From positions 434,001 through 498,000 of the forward strand of contig NZ_JAKRWM010000001.1 in the NCBI RefSeq assembly GCF_022352055.1: DNA of 64,000 nt, given 5' to 3'. This document shows positions 25,278-34,510 of the stretch, one piece after another (position 1 is the stretch's first letter; each line of letters starts with the position of its first letter). Position numbers and translations under genes: made by a program. The notes beneath the pieces are model-generated. The model saw nothing but the letters and a program-made list of their open reading frames with translations. It was not told the DNA's origin and searched no databases. The stretch comes from Cohnella mopanensis (GTDB taxonomy: Bacteria > Bacillota > Bacilli > Paenibacillales > Paenibacillaceae).

Positions 25278-25721
25278 ATGGAGAGAACCTTTTTAATGAT
25301 CAAGCCCGACGGAGTGCAACGGGGATTGATCGGCGAGATCGTCAGCCGTTTCGAACGCAAAGGATTGAAGTTGATCGGTGCCAAGCTCATGAGTGTTTCT
25401 TTGGAAAGAGCGCAACAGCACTACGCTGAGCATAAAGGCAAAGATTTTTATGATAGGCTGCTCGATTTTATCACTGCCGGACCCGTATTCGCTATGGTTT
25501 GGGAAGGGGATCAGGCCGTTGGATTGTCCCGCGCGATGATTGGCAAGACCAATGCGCTTGAGGCGGCACCGGGAACGATTCGCAGCGATTTCGCGATACA
25601 TACGAACTTCAATCTCATCCACGGATCGGATTCCCACGAGAACGCACAACGTGAAATCCGTATCTTTTTCACCGATGAGGAACTTGTACCCTACGATAAA
25701 GCGATTCAAGTGTGGATCTAA
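25278..25721 (+). CDS. ndk: Nucleoside diphosphate kinase
   Basis: 147 residues, normal length. Transfers the terminal phosphate from NTPs to NDPs through a phospho-histidine; the active-site His is in [23 protein letters not shown] and the phosphate loop are conserved. A GGAAGGAGAGAG site precedes ATG 25278. In B. subtilis ndk also lies between hepT and cheR. Confidence 0.97.
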   Translation: MERTFLMIKPDGVQRGLIGEIVSRFERKGLKLIGAKLMSVSLERAQQHYAEHKGKDFYDRLLDFITAGPVFAMVWEGDQAVGLSRAMIGKTNALEAAPGTIRSDFAIHTNFNLIHGSDSHENAQREIRIFFTDEELVPYDKAIQVWI

Positions 25722-25769
25722 TTCATCAGTGGTAATGGACACAATACCGCTCAGGGGAGAGCAGACGTC

Positions 25770-26591
25770 ATGGGAGACCATCTTTTCGGTTTAAGCGCGA
25801 CTTCCCTTCCGTCAGAGGACGAGGATTTCGCCCGTTTTATCGTTAATATTAAGCGTCTGACTTCCATCGATCTATCGCAATACAAAGAAAGTCAGATGCG
25901 ACGTCGACTTACGACATTACGTATGAAATACGGCTACAAATCTTTTGCCGATTATTTCGCGGCTTTATCCGCGGATGCGAGATTAAGAAATGAATTCCTT
26001 GATCGCATGACGATTAACGTCTCCGAATTTTGGCGCAATCCGAACCGTTGGCAAGTGCTGAAAGACAAGTTTCTCCCGGAGCTTATGAAAACGTCGCCAC
26101 GGCTTAACATCTGGAGCGCCGCTTGTTCAACGGGAGAAGAGCCCTATACGCTTGCGATGATATTGGATTCCATGAACGTGTTGGACCGCGCTTCCCTGGT
26201 CGCTACGGATATTGACGAGGGAGTATTGGAGAAAGCCAAGGTAGGCGTCTATTTGGAGAGATCCTTACGGGACGTCCCGGTTTCTTACAAGAATACATAT
26301 TTCACAGCTGCCGACGGTGCCTATAAAGTTTCGGACAAGCTGAAAAAAGCGGTAAAGCTCCAGAAGCAAAATCTTCTGCTGGACAAATTCGGCGATAAGT
26401 ACGATTTGATCGTGTGCCGGAATGTTATGATTTATTTTACGGAAGAAGCGAAACATATCCTCTACGGCAAATTTGCCCAAGCGCTTAAGCCGGGCGGATT
26501 GTTGTTCGTAGGCAGCACGGAACAGATTTTCTCTCCGGGCCAATACGGCTTGGAAACGGCTGATACTTTTTTTTACCGCCGGATGATTTAA
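25770..26591 (+). CDS. cheR: Chemotaxis protein methyltransferase CheR
   Basis: 273 residues. N-terminal all-helical domain (residues ~15-80, with IDLSQYKESQMRRRL) and a C-terminal SAM-binding domain with IWSAACSTGEEPYTLAM, LVATDIDEGVLEKA, DLIVCRNVMIYFTEE and FVGSTEQIF. Methylates glutamates of chemoreceptors during adaptation. The gene stands apart from other chemotaxis genes, as in B. subtilis. Together with ypfA it indicates a motile cell. Confidence 0.96.
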   Translation: MGDHLFGLSATSLPSEDEDFARFIVNIKRLTSIDLSQYKESQMRRRLTTLRMKYGYKSFADYFAALSADARLRNEFLDRMTINVSEFWRNPNRWQVLKDKFLPELMKTSPRLNIWSAACSTGEEPYTLAMILDSMNVLDRASLVATDIDEGVLEKAKVGVYLERSLRDVPVSYKNTYFTAADGAYKVSDKLKKAVKLQKQNLLLDKFGDKYDLIVCRNVMIYFTEEAKHILYGKFAQALKPGGLLFVGSTEQIFSPGQYGLETADTFFYRRMI

Positions 26592-26652
26592 GCGTATGCT
26601 AAATAGGCTCCCAACCGATAATAAGGCTATTCAAGCCCACACGGAGGGGACC

Positions 26653-26814
26653 ATGGACAAACGCAAAGTCATTGCCGCATATAGGCGAGGGTTGATTTCC
26701 GTGCAGGAATGCGCGCAGATATTAGGTTTGGACAACGTAGAGTTGCTCGGATATATGAGGGAGTCGCGAGGGCTTCACTCGAAAACGAATAAGAAACAGT
26801 CCGTCCGTACATGA
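26653..26814 (+). CDS. Small helix-turn-helix-like protein
   Basis: 53 residues from ATG 26653 with GGAGGGG at 26643-26649. Basic at both ends; the core AAYRRGLISVQECAQILGLDNVELLGYMRE resembles a single helix-turn-helix (RRGLIS as turn of recruitment, SVQECAQILGLD as scaffold and recognition helices). No partner domain. Function unknown; it could be a small DNA-binding regulator or a sporulation-linked peptide. Followed directly by a terminator, so it is the end of the cheR unit. Confidence 0.6.
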   Translation: MDKRKVIAAYRRGLISVQECAQILGLDNVELLGYMRESRGLHSKTNKKQSVRT

Positions 26815-26826
26815 CGGGCTGTTTTC
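26796..26826 (+). terminator. Terminator after the small HTH-like gene
   Basis: ACAGTCCGTC (26796-26805) pairs with GACGGGCTGT (26813-26822) with one G-T pair, then TTTTC. The left arm overlaps the last codons of the small gene. Confidence 0.85.
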
Positions 26827-26856
26827 TTGTCAAACGCTTTAACGCTGTACTATAAT
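26827..26856 (+). promoter_or_regulatory. Sigma-A promoter of aroC-aroB-aroH
   Basis: TTGTCA (26827-26832), 18-nt spacer, TATAAT (26851-26856), packed directly against the upstream terminator. Confidence 0.82.
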
Positions 26857-26917
26857 GATCAAAGATGTTCACGGCTTGGGTGGATAATAGAGGCTTGCTA
26901 ATTGGGAGGAACCTAAA

Positions 26918-28087
26918 TTGAGTTTACGTTATTTGACTGCCGGGGAAACACACGGCCCGCAGCTTACTGCCATTATCGAAGGATTACCGAGCAATCTAGA
27001 GCTTGATTTCGAAGCATTGAATTTTCAATTGCAACGCCGTCAGAAAGGCCATGGACGTGGTCGCCGCATGCAGATCGAGACAGATACCGCCCAAATCGTC
27101 GGCGGTGTTCGGCATGGGCGCACGACGGGAGCGCCAGTGGCGGTCGTAGTCGAAAATAAAGATTGGAAGCATTGGACGTCGGTCATGAACGTTGAGCCGG
27201 TTGAAGGTACCGACGAATCGAAGCGTCGCGTATTCCGTCCTCGTCCCGGTCATGCGGATCTGAATGGGGGATTGAAATACAACCTTAAGGATTTGCGCAA
27301 CGTGCTTGAACGCTCCAGCGCTCGCGAGACTGCCGCCCGAGTGGCCGTTGGCGCTATCGCTTGTCAGCTGTTGGCGAGATTCGGAATCAAGGTAGCGGGT
27401 CATGTCGTTTCGATCGGCGAAGTCGTTGCCGCCTCGCCGAATTTACCGATCGATGAGCTTATCGCTGTGACGGAAGAGTCTCCAGTTAGAGTCGCGGACA
27501 AAGTAGCGGAGCAAAAAATGATAGAGCTAATCGATCGCATGAAGACGGAAGGCGATACGATCGGTGGCGTCGTTGAATGCATCGTGACTGGATTGCCGGT
27601 CGGCCTTGGAAGCCATGTACAATGGGATCGCAAGCTGGACGGCAGAATCGCGCAAGCGGTCGTATCGATCAACGCATTCAAAGGCGTAGAGGTCGGAATC
27701 GGATTTGAGGCAGCGCGTATTCCGGGTTCTAAAGTGCATGATGAAATTTTGCATACCGCGGATAAAGGCTTCCATCGTGCGTCGAACAGAGCCGGTGGAT
27801 TCGAAGGCGGAATGACGACAGGCGAACCGATCGTCGTTCGCGGCGTTATGAAACCTATTCCTACGTTGTATAAGCCTTTGGCAAGCGTAGATATCGATAC
27901 GAAGGAAGCCTTCACGGCACAGGTAGAACGTTCCGATGCATGCGCCGTACCGGCGGCAAGCGTCGTGATGGAACATGTCGTGGCTTGGGAAGTGGCGCAA
28001 GCGTTCCTAGAGAAATTCGGCGGCGATTCTATCGACGAAATTCAAAGAAATCTAGATAGCTACCTCAGTCAAGTGGAGGCTTATTAA
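26918..28087 (+). CDS. aroC: Chorismate synthase
   Basis: 389 residues from TTG 26918, set by GGGAGGAA. Converts EPSP to chorismate using reduced FMN. Family signatures visible: [18 protein letters not shown] at the start, [15 protein letters not shown], the [13 protein letters not shown] region and [18 protein letters not shown]. First gene of an aroC-aroB-aroH operon upstream of the trp genes (the gene is called aroF in B. subtilis). The stop and the aroB start share one base (TAATG). Confidence 0.97.
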   Translation: MSLRYLTAGETHGPQLTAIIEGLPSNLELDFEALNFQLQRRQKGHGRGRRMQIETDTAQIVGGVRHGRTTGAPVAVVVENKDWKHWTSVMNVEPVEGTDESKRRVFRPRPGHADLNGGLKYNLKDLRNVLERSSARETAARVAVGAIACQLLARFGIKVAGHVVSIGEVVAASPNLPIDELIAVTEESPVRVADKVAEQKMIELIDRMKTEGDTIGGVVECIVTGLPVGLGSHVQWDRKLDGRIAQAVVSINAFKGVEVGIGFEAARIPGSKVHDEILHTADKGFHRASNRAGGFEGGMTTGEPIVVRGVMKPIPTLYKPLASVDIDTKEAFTAQVERSDACAVPAASVVMEHVVAWEVAQAFLEKFGGDSIDEIQRNLDSYLSQVEAY

Positions 28088-29202
28088 TGGCTAGCCGGAC
28101 GAGGGAGCTGAAGGTCGAACTTGGCGAACGTTCCTATCCGATCTATATTGGAACAGGTTTGATCGCTCTGACCGGGCAGTATTTTAAGGATCATGGATTT
28201 CCCGTTAAGTCGCCAATTTTGCTTGTTACGGATAGTTCCGTAGTGGACTTGTATGCCGAGAAGGTAGAGGAGTCCCTTGCCAATGCTGGCTACAAAGTAA
28301 CGACAGCAGTCGTTCCTTCCGGTGAAACTTCCAAATCCTTGGAGATGCTGGATGAACTAGTCGGAGCGGCATTGGAAGCCGGGCTGGATCGCAAATCTAC
28401 CGTAATTGCTTTAGGCGGCGGAGTTGTCGGAGATTTGGCTGGATTCGTAGCGGCCTCCTACATGAGAGGCGTTCGATTCGTACAAATCCCGACGACGATA
28501 TTGGCGCATGACAGCAGCGTTGGCGGTAAAGTCGCGGTTAATCACCGTTTGGCGAAAAATATTATCGGTGCGTTTCACCAACCGGAATTCGTTCTGTATG
28601 ACATCGACACATTGGTAAGCCTCCCGATGAGGGAAGTTCGCGCCGGACTGTCCGAAGTCATCAAGCACGGTCTGATCTGGAACGAAGATTTCGTCGCCTG
28701 GTGCGACGAGAATGCGGATAAGTTGTTGGCATTGGATTCCGAGGCTCTTGGATATGCCTTGTATGAAGGCTGTAAGGTAAAGTCTATCGTCGTCTCCCGT
28801 GATGAGCGAGAGAACGATCTGCGCGCGATACTCAACTTAGGTCATACGATCGGCCACGCGCTTGAAGCGGTTGCGGGTTACGGTGAGCTAGTGCACGGCG
28901 AAGCGATAGCGATCGGAATGGTCGGATCGGCCCGTTTGGCCGAGAAGTTCGGCTATTCAGCGGACATTGCCGCGGAGACGGAACGGATATTCCGGAAATT
29001 CGGACTTCCGGTGCGCATACCGGACAGTTGCGCAACGGAAGAGATCATGAGCGCGATGTTGCATGATAAGAAATTCGCGGAAGGTAAAATGGTTTTCGTC
29101 GTTCCTACTGCGATTGGAAGCGTAGAAATTCGGAACGATGTATCAACCTCGTGGGTTACGGATATTGTCGACGGATTAAGAGAGGGGAATGAACAACCAT
29201 GA
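28087..29202 (+). CDS. aroB: 3-dehydroquinate synthase
   Basis: 371 residues. Catalyses DAHP to 3-dehydroquinate with NAD+ and a metal ion. Signature GGGVVGDLAGFVAASYMRG and PTTILAHDSSVGGKVAVN are present; metal ligands fall in LNLGHTIGHALEA and LVHGEAIAIGM. One-base overlap with aroC and ATGA overlap with aroH imply translational coupling. Confidence 0.97.
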   Translation: MASRTRELKVELGERSYPIYIGTGLIALTGQYFKDHGFPVKSPILLVTDSSVVDLYAEKVEESLANAGYKVTTAVVPSGETSKSLEMLDELVGAALEAGLDRKSTVIALGGGVVGDLAGFVAASYMRGVRFVQIPTTILAHDSSVGGKVAVNHRLAKNIIGAFHQPEFVLYDIDTLVSLPMREVRAGLSEVIKHGLIWNEDFVAWCDENADKLLALDSEALGYALYEGCKVKSIVVSRDERENDLRAILNLGHTIGHALEAVAGYGELVHGEAIAIGMVGSARLAEKFGYSADIAAETERIFRKFGLPVRIPDSCATEEIMSAMLHDKKFAEGKMVFVVPTAIGSVEIRNDVSTSWVTDIVDGLREGNEQP

Positions 29203-29567
29203 GCGTCAGGGGAATCCGGGGAGCCATTACGGTTGAATTAAATGAAGAAGGTCCGATCTTGGACGCGACTATCGAATTATTGAACGGAATCGGCGAGGTG
29301 AACCACTTCGAGCCGGAAGACATTGCTAGTGTGTTCATCACGGTGACTCAGGATCTGGATGCGACTTTCCCTGCTCGCGCCATTCGCCAGATGGCAGGCT
29401 GGGAACTCGTGCCTCTCATGTGTTCCCTGGAAGTGCCGGTCAAAGGCAGCTTGGAAAAATGCATCCGCTTGATGGTCCTCGTGAATACGGATGCTTCGCA
29501 GAAGGACATCCGTCACGTATACCTCAACAGAGCCCAAGCTCTTCGCCCAGATTTAGTGGTTAAGTAG
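29199..29567 (+). CDS. aroH: Chorismate mutase, AroH type
   Basis: 122 residues, the monofunctional trimeric B. subtilis form: RGIRGAITVE at the start, then TQDLDATFPARAIRQMAGW, VPLMCSLEVPVKGSLEKCIRLM and IRHVYLNRAQALRPDL. Rearranges chorismate to prephenate for the phenylalanine and tyrosine branch; tyrA downstream uses that product. Arg in RGIRG, the FPARA Arg and LKKCIRVM-like Arg are the usual active-site residues. Confidence 0.97.
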   Translation: MSVRGIRGAITVELNEEGPILDATIELLNGIGEVNHFEPEDIASVFITVTQDLDATFPARAIRQMAGWELVPLMCSLEVPVKGSLEKCIRLMVLVNTDASQKDIRHVYLNRAQALRPDLVVK

Positions 29568-29665
29568 TAAGACCGCAGGACCGCAAACATGCAACAAACT
29601 TTGTAAATTGTTGTCTTACTTGATCATCTAAGTTGATGCTTATTTTGCAATTATGCGTGAAGCAC

Positions 29666-29703
29666 ACGCCGTTTCTCTCTTCGGAGAGGACGGCGTTTTT
29701 TGT
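29666..29703 (+). terminator. Terminator after aroH
   Basis: ACGCCG (29666-29671) with CGGCGT (29691-29696) and inner CTCTC / GAGAG pairing, followed by a T-run. It separates aro from trp transcription. Confidence 0.9.
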
Positions 29704-29732
29704 TTGAATACGCCAACAAGGGAGTGTTTAGG

Positions 29733-30004
29733 ATGTCGAGTTCGTCAGCGGAACGGGAGTATGTCCATCTGTTGGAGGAACAGATGTGCCAGGCTCAAGG
29801 TATGCGTTTGGAACAGTTAAAGAAACAAGGCGAAGGAGAAAGGAAATTATCACTTTATCAGGTGTAAAGGCTTATATAGATGCATATGACGATTCATTCC
29901 GATTCGGCTTTGAAGCCGCGTTAAATCGGTTGAAAGGAGCTCCAACCGAAAGCATAGTTAGTGTAGGAACGAAATCCATAATAGAGTCGCGGTATGCAGG
30001 ATGA
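29733..30004 (+). pseudogene. Small unknown protein gene, apparently split by a -1 frameshift
   Basis: ATG 29733 opens a 44-codon frame (MSSSSAEREYVHLLEEQ... ending at TAA 29865) preceded by GGGAG. A second frame, shifted by -1, is open to 30004 and reads GVKAYIDAYDDSFRFGFEAALNRLKG, which looks like a real amphipathic helical protein. Joining the two near 29845 at GAAAGGAAAT would give one ~90-residue protein. I do not recognise it. Alternatives: two unrelated small frames, only the first real, or a sequence error of one base. Confidence 0.4.
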
Positions 30005-30039
30005 AGGAATAAGTAGCTACGGAGTTACCAATTTGTGTG

Positions 30040-30069
30040 TTGACGAAAAGTGTTGTGGGGTGCTATATT
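30040..30069 (+). promoter_or_regulatory. Sigma-A promoter of the trp operon
   Basis: TTGACG (30040-30045), 18-nt spacer, TATATT (30064-30069), about 60 nt before the first GAG triplet of the leader. Confidence 0.82.
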
Positions 30070-30075
30070 TATACG

Positions 30076-30382
30076 CATATTACACATTGCAGAACGGTCG
30101 GCCATAGGGACGACAACTTACGCAGATGTGAGCCGAGTAGAGATGAGATGAGCGGAGTTGCCGTGTGTCATTTGCGCAGTGTTGCTGTGCATGTGGTGGA
30201 GGCCTAACTAACTTATCGAATTATGCGCATCTCTGCGGAGCAGGGGTGCTTTTTTAATGGCATTTTTGCCGCATATCCGATTTTACTTGATAACGAGTGA
30301 ATCGATCAGCATCGCGCAACGCACATACAATTTTACTCGATAATCACCGGGGCGTTAGAACGTCCATAAGGAGAGATGAACC
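30076..30382 (+). promoter_or_regulatory. trp leader with TRAP-type attenuator
   Basis: Six GAG triplets start at 30130, 30135, 30140, 30145, 30150 and 30155, each separated by exactly 2 nt, the TRAP binding pattern. At 30227-30255 an intrinsic terminator follows. AGAGATG (30139-30145), inside the triplet array, is complementary to CATCTCT (30228-30234) in the 5' arm of the terminator, so the array can act as the antiterminator. TRAP-Trp binding would block that pairing and terminate transcription; low Trp would allow trpE expression. B. subtilis has eleven triplets; I count six clear ones here. Bases 30256-30382 hold no gene, only the trpE ribosome site. Confidence 0.9.
30227..30255 (+). terminator. 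Attenuator terminator upstream of trpE
   Basis: Ten-bp stem GCATCTCTGC / GCAGGGGTGC (30227-30236 with 30240-30249, two G-T pairs), loop GGA, six T. Confidence 0.92.
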
Positions 30383-31963
30383 ATGGACCAGCAAGAGCTT
30401 CAAGGGATTAAAGAAATGGCGCAGCAGTATAACGTTATTCCGGTAGTCCGGAAACTTCTCGCGGATACGGAAACACCGATTCGGGTGTTCCAACATCTTA
30501 GCCGCGATAAGCGCGCATTCTTGCTTGAGAGTGTTGAAGGCGGCGTAAAATGGGCTAGATACTCCTTTATCGGAACGGACCCGTTTCTCGTATTGAAGCT
30601 AAAGAAAAATCATCTCACTTTGGAGCAGAACGGCAAGACGGAATCTCACGAAACGAACGAACCGCTACAGGTTCTTCGCGATAAGCTTCGCTCTTACCGC
30701 AGCCCGGCGTTGCCCGAGCTTCCTCCGTTCACTGGCGGGGCGATCGGATTTTTCGGTTACGATCTGTTGCAGTATTACGAGAGAAAACTTCCGCCGCATA
30801 AGAAAGACGACTTGAATATGGATGACATGCAATTCATGTTCTGCGACCGGATTATCGTGTTCGATCACTTCAAGCAGCATGTGCTTGTCATCGGAAACGT
30901 TCATATCCCGGAAGGAGCTAACGATGCGAACATCGAGGCTGCTTACAGGGAGACGTTAAATGGCATAGATGATACGATCCGCAGAATCCAGCAGCCGATA
31001 CCGGTTCAGCCGTCCCGAGGCGCTCCGCCGCAAGATCCGGACCTCGGCGAAATTTCATCGAATCTGACCAAGCAACAATTTCTGGACAACGTCAACCAAG
31101 CGAAGGAATACATTCGCGCCGGAGACATTTTCCAAGTCGTGTTGTCACAGCGCTTCCATATCGAAACCGAAGTAGATCCGCTGCATGTGTATCGCGTCTT
31201 AAGAACGATGAACCCGTCACCTTACATGTACGTGTTAAAATTGGACGACGAGGTTGTCGTGGGTACGTCACCGGAGCTCTTGGTCAAAGTCGACAACGGT
31301 AAAGTCGAAACCCGGCCGATCGCAGGTACAAGGCCAAGGGGGAAAACGCCGGAGGAAGACTTAGCACTCGAGAAAGAATTGCTCGCGGATAAAAAAGAGC
31401 GAGCGGAACACGTGATGCTAGTAGATCTAGGTCGAAACGATCTAGGCCGAGTGTCCACATACGGGTCGGTTAAATGCGATAGTTATATGGAAGTCGAACG
31501 TTACTCGCACGTCATGCATATCGTTTCGAACGTAACCGGCGAGTTGCGTCCGGACAAAGATTTCTACGATGCGTTTCTTTCTTGCCTACCTGCAGGCACG
31601 GTCTCCGGCGCTCCTAAGCTTCGGGCGATGGAAATCATAGCCGATTTGGAGAACGAAGCTAGAGGCGCATATGCGGGAGCGATCGGTTATCTTGGGTTTT
31701 CGGGTAATCTGAATACGTGCATCACGATACGGACGATTATTTTCAAGCATGGCAAAGCTTATGTACAAGCCGGTGCGGGAATCGTATGGGATTCGGTGCC
31801 GGAGAACGAATACGAGGAAACGGTGAACAAAGCGAAAGGGATGCTCAAAGCGATCCGCGCCGCCGAAGCCGCATTTCCTCCGGCAGGTACCGTTAAACGC
31901 AGTTCGACTGATTTTCCGGCAGTATTGGCAGGAGATCGCCGAACGAATCTGGATTATGATTAA
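30383..31963 (+). CDS. trpE: Anthranilate synthase component I
   Basis: 526 residues. Forms anthranilate from chorismate together with a glutamine amidotransferase. The tryptophan feedback site motif LLES is present (RAFLLESVE, near residue 48). The catalytic half carries PSPYMYVLKLDDEVVVGTSPELL, RPIAGTRPRGKTPEED, LVDLGRNDLGRV, LPAGTVSGAPKLRAMEI and YVQAGAGIVWDSVPENEYEET. No trpG lies in the operon, so the amidotransferase must come from elsewhere, as in B. subtilis where pabA serves both. First gene of trpEDCFBA. Confidence 0.98.
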   Translation: MDQQELQGIKEMAQQYNVIPVVRKLLADTETPIRVFQHLSRDKRAFLLESVEGGVKWARYSFIGTDPFLVLKLKKNHLTLEQNGKTESHETNEPLQVLRDKLRSYRSPALPELPPFTGGAIGFFGYDLLQYYERKLPPHKKDDLNMDDMQFMFCDRIIVFDHFKQHVLVIGNVHIPEGANDANIEAAYRETLNGIDDTIRRIQQPIPVQPSRGAPPQDPDLGEISSNLTKQQFLDNVNQAKEYIRAGDIFQVVLSQRFHIETEVDPLHVYRVLRTMNPSPYMYVLKLDDEVVVGTSPELLVKVDNGKVETRPIAGTRPRGKTPEEDLALEKELLADKKERAEHVMLVDLGRNDLGRVSTYGSVKCDSYMEVERYSHVMHIVSNVTGELRPDKDFYDAFLSCLPAGTVSGAPKLRAMEIIADLENEARGAYAGAIGYLGFSGNLNTCITIRTIIFKHGKAYVQAGAGIVWDSVPENEYEETVNKAKGMLKAIRAAEAAFPPAGTVKRSSTDFPAVLAGDRRTNLDYD

Positions 31964-31984
31964 GGGGAAGGGGTATCAAGCGAT

Positions 31985-33031
31985 ATGAGCGACACTCTAA
32001 CGATAAGCTTACCTCAGGCATTGGCCAAACTAACGAGCAGCATAGATCTGACGCGCGACGAAGCATACGGCGTAATGACGACGATCATGCAAGGCGAGGC
32101 GACTCCAGCGCAGATCGGAGCAACCGTAATTGCTCTCAGGATGAAAGGCGAAACGGTTGACGAGATTACAGGTTTCGCCGAGGCGATGCGAGCGTTCTCC
32201 AACCATGTCGCCACGGAAAATCATGATCTGCTCGACACGTGCGGTACAGGCGGCTCCGGCATTCATAAGTTCAATATTTCGACGGCATCGGCGATTATCG
32301 CTTCCGCGGCCGGCGTTCGGGTTGCCAAGCATGGCAACAGGGCAATGTCCGGCAAGGCGGGTAGCGCGGACGTGTTGGAAGCGCTAGGCGTTAATATTAA
32401 TCTCTCGGCCGAACAAGCGGCGGTTTGCCTCGAAAGGACGGATATTTGCTTTATGTTCGCCCAATTATATCATCCAGCCCTGAAGCATGCCGCGGCTCCT
32501 AGACGCGAGTTGGGTATCCGGACAATCTTCAACATGCTAGGACCATTGGCGAATCCGGCGAACGCGGATCTTCAGCTCATCGGCCTATATGACCGTACGC
32601 GCACGGATGCGGTTGCGGAAGTGCTGTCAAGGCTCGGCTTGAAGAGAGCGATGGTCGTGGGCAGCTACGACGGATTGGACGAGATCAGTTTGTCGGCGCC
32701 GACGCGGGTATCCGAATTACGTAATGGAGAAGTGACGACGTACGATATTACACCTGAGTCGCTCGGATTGTCGACCGTATCCCTTGGAGCGGTCCAAGGC
32801 GGAAATGCGGCAGAGAACGCGCTAATCATTCGCAGAGTACTGGGCGGAGAGAAGAGTGCGTATCGGGATGTCGTGTTAGCGAACGCAGGGGCATGCATAT
32901 ATGTAGCCGGCCGCGCGGATTCCTTGCAGGACGGCGTTAGAATCGCCGCGGAAACGATCGACTCCGGAGCAGCGGCTAATAAATTGCAACTTTGGATTAC
33001 AACGACGGGAGAAGTGAGCCATGTTTCTTGA
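31985..33031 (+). CDS. trpD: Anthranilate phosphoribosyltransferase
   Basis: 348 residues. Joins anthranilate to PRPP. The PRPP-binding DTCGTGGSG motif is near residue 80, followed by KHGNRAMSGKAGSADVLEALG and the RRELGIRTIFNMLGPLANPA segment. ATG 31985 follows a GGGGAAGGGG stretch. It overlaps trpC by 11 nt. Confidence 0.98.
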   Translation: MSDTLTISLPQALAKLTSSIDLTRDEAYGVMTTIMQGEATPAQIGATVIALRMKGETVDEITGFAEAMRAFSNHVATENHDLLDTCGTGGSGIHKFNISTASAIIASAAGVRVAKHGNRAMSGKAGSADVLEALGVNINLSAEQAAVCLERTDICFMFAQLYHPALKHAAAPRRELGIRTIFNMLGPLANPANADLQLIGLYDRTRTDAVAEVLSRLGLKRAMVVGSYDGLDEISLSAPTRVSELRNGEVTTYDITPESLGLSTVSLGAVQGGNAAENALIIRRVLGGEKSAYRDVVLANAGACIYVAGRADSLQDGVRIAAETIDSGAAANKLQLWITTTGEVSHVS

Positions 33032-33827
33032 TCGCATCGTCGCCACCAAGAAGGAAGAGGTATCGGCGCTTAAACAAACATTATCGATTAACCAAGCGGA
33101 AAAAACGATAGCGGATCTACAACCTTGCCGTGGTTTCGAGCGGGCATTGGTCGGACGCAACCGTCCGGTCGGACTCATTGCGGAAGTGAAGAAAGCTAGT
33201 CCGTCGAAAGGGCTCATCCGTCCGGATTTTCATCCGGTTAGCTTAGCCCAAGCCTATGAACAGGCAGGAACGGATTGTATTTCCGTTCTGACGGATACCG
33301 ATTATTTTCAAGGCAGCAACGAGTATTTGAAGCAAATTCGCGAGCAAGTGAAAGTACCGCTGCTGCGCAAGGATTTCACGATCGACGAGCGTCAAATTTA
33401 CGAAGCGCGATTGATCGGCGCGGACGCGATTCTTCTCATTGCCGCTATCTTGACGAAAAGCCAGATTTCTTCGTTCTATACGCTCGCGCGTGACTTAGGG
33501 TTGGACGTACTGGTCGAGGTGCACAATCGTCCGGAACTGGAAACGGTGCTGGAGATCGGCAAAGCGTCGCTGATCGGCGTGAACAATCGCGATCTGAAGA
33601 CTTTCGTTACGGACTTGAAAGTGACGGAACAATTGATCGGCCTTATGCCGAAAGGAATCGTCGCGGTTAGCGAGAGCGCGATATCGACTACGGATGACAT
33701 CGCGTTCGTTCGTCAGGCGGGAGCACAAGCCGTTCTGATTGGAGAGCATTTTATGCGTCAGGCAGATGTTCAAGATGCGGTAAACGACTTGCTCGGTCCT
33801 GCCACGAAGGAAGGCGCAGGAAAATGA
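33021..33827 (+). CDS. trpC: Indole-3-glycerol phosphate synthase
   Basis: 268 residues, TIM barrel. Closes the indole ring from CdRP. Visible motifs: LIAEVKKASPSKG (catalytic Lys), SVLTDTDYFQGS, LLRKDFTID, GADAILLIAAIL, VEVHN, LIGVNNRDL and AVSESAI. Overlaps trpF by ATGA, so expression is coupled. Confidence 0.98.
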   Translation: MFLDRIVATKKEEVSALKQTLSINQAEKTIADLQPCRGFERALVGRNRPVGLIAEVKKASPSKGLIRPDFHPVSLAQAYEQAGTDCISVLTDTDYFQGSNEYLKQIREQVKVPLLRKDFTIDERQIYEARLIGADAILLIAAILTKSQISSFYTLARDLGLDVLVEVHNRPELETVLEIGKASLIGVNNRDLKTFVTDLKVTEQLIGLMPKGIVAVSESAISTTDDIAFVRQAGAQAVLIGEHFMRQADVQDAVNDLLGPATKEGAGK

Positions 33828-34510
33828 CTTTTTCCGTTTCCGGTTCGTCCAAGATAAAAATTTGCGGCATTATGGATGATGCGACACTGCAAGGTATGAG
33901 TGGACTCCCGGTCGAATATATCGGCTTCATGTTCGCGAAAAGCCGTCGGCAGTTGACGCCGGAGCGCGCGGCCGAGCTTCTGGCGGTCGTGAAGCAGATT
34001 CCGATGGCCTCTGGAAATCCTCCTCTTGCCGTAGGAATATTCGTCAATCCTACTTTGGAACAACTTGCGGAGACATTATCCGTTGTCTCGCTGGACGTCG
34101 TACAATTGCACGGGGACGAGACTCCGGAATTTTGCCGTCAGGTGGGAGAACGATTCAAAGTGGACGTTTGGCGAGCGTTACCGATATTAGAAGACACGGC
34201 CAATCAGCCTGACCGCGGAACGCAAAGGCTGGATGCGTACAAAGGCGCGGTATCTACTATTCTGCTCGATACGGCGGGCGGAGGTACGGGGAAAACTTTT
34301 CGTTGGGACGTTATTCCGTCCTATCAGGAAGCGGCAATCCGCAATGGCCTGGAATTGTTCATAGCCGGCGGACTAAATCCAGGCAACGTAAACGAATTAA
34401 TAACGACTTATCATCCGGTTGGCGTCGATATCTCCAGCGGTGTGGAGACAGACGGGGTGAAGGATTCGCATAAAATCACCGCATTCGTAGAAAGGGTGAA
34501 ATACTCATGA
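33824..34510 (+). CDS. trpF: Phosphoribosylanthranilate isomerase
   Basis: 228 residues, TIM barrel. Isomerises PRA to Cd[10 protein letters not shown] (catalytic Cys) is at the N-terminus, then [43 protein letters not shown] (catalytic Asp), [10 protein letters not shown] and [15 protein letters not shown]. Overlaps trpC and trpB by 4 nt each. Confidence 0.97.
   Translation: MTFSVSGSSKIKICGIMDDATLQGMSGLPVEYIGFMFAKSRRQLTPERAAELLAVVKQIPMASGNPPLAVGIFVNPTLEQLAETLSVVSLDVVQLHGDETPEFCRQVGERFKVDVWRALPILEDTANQPDRGTQRLDAYKGAVSTILLDTAGGGTGKTFRWDVIPSYQEAAIRNGLELFIAGGLNPGNVNELITTYHPVGVDISSGVETDGVKDSHKITAFVERVKYS

Noticed and set aside
30076..30382. T-box riboswitch upstream of trpE
   Set aside because: The T-box sequence and specifier stem were not found; the GAG triplet array and terminator explain the leader as a TRAP target.
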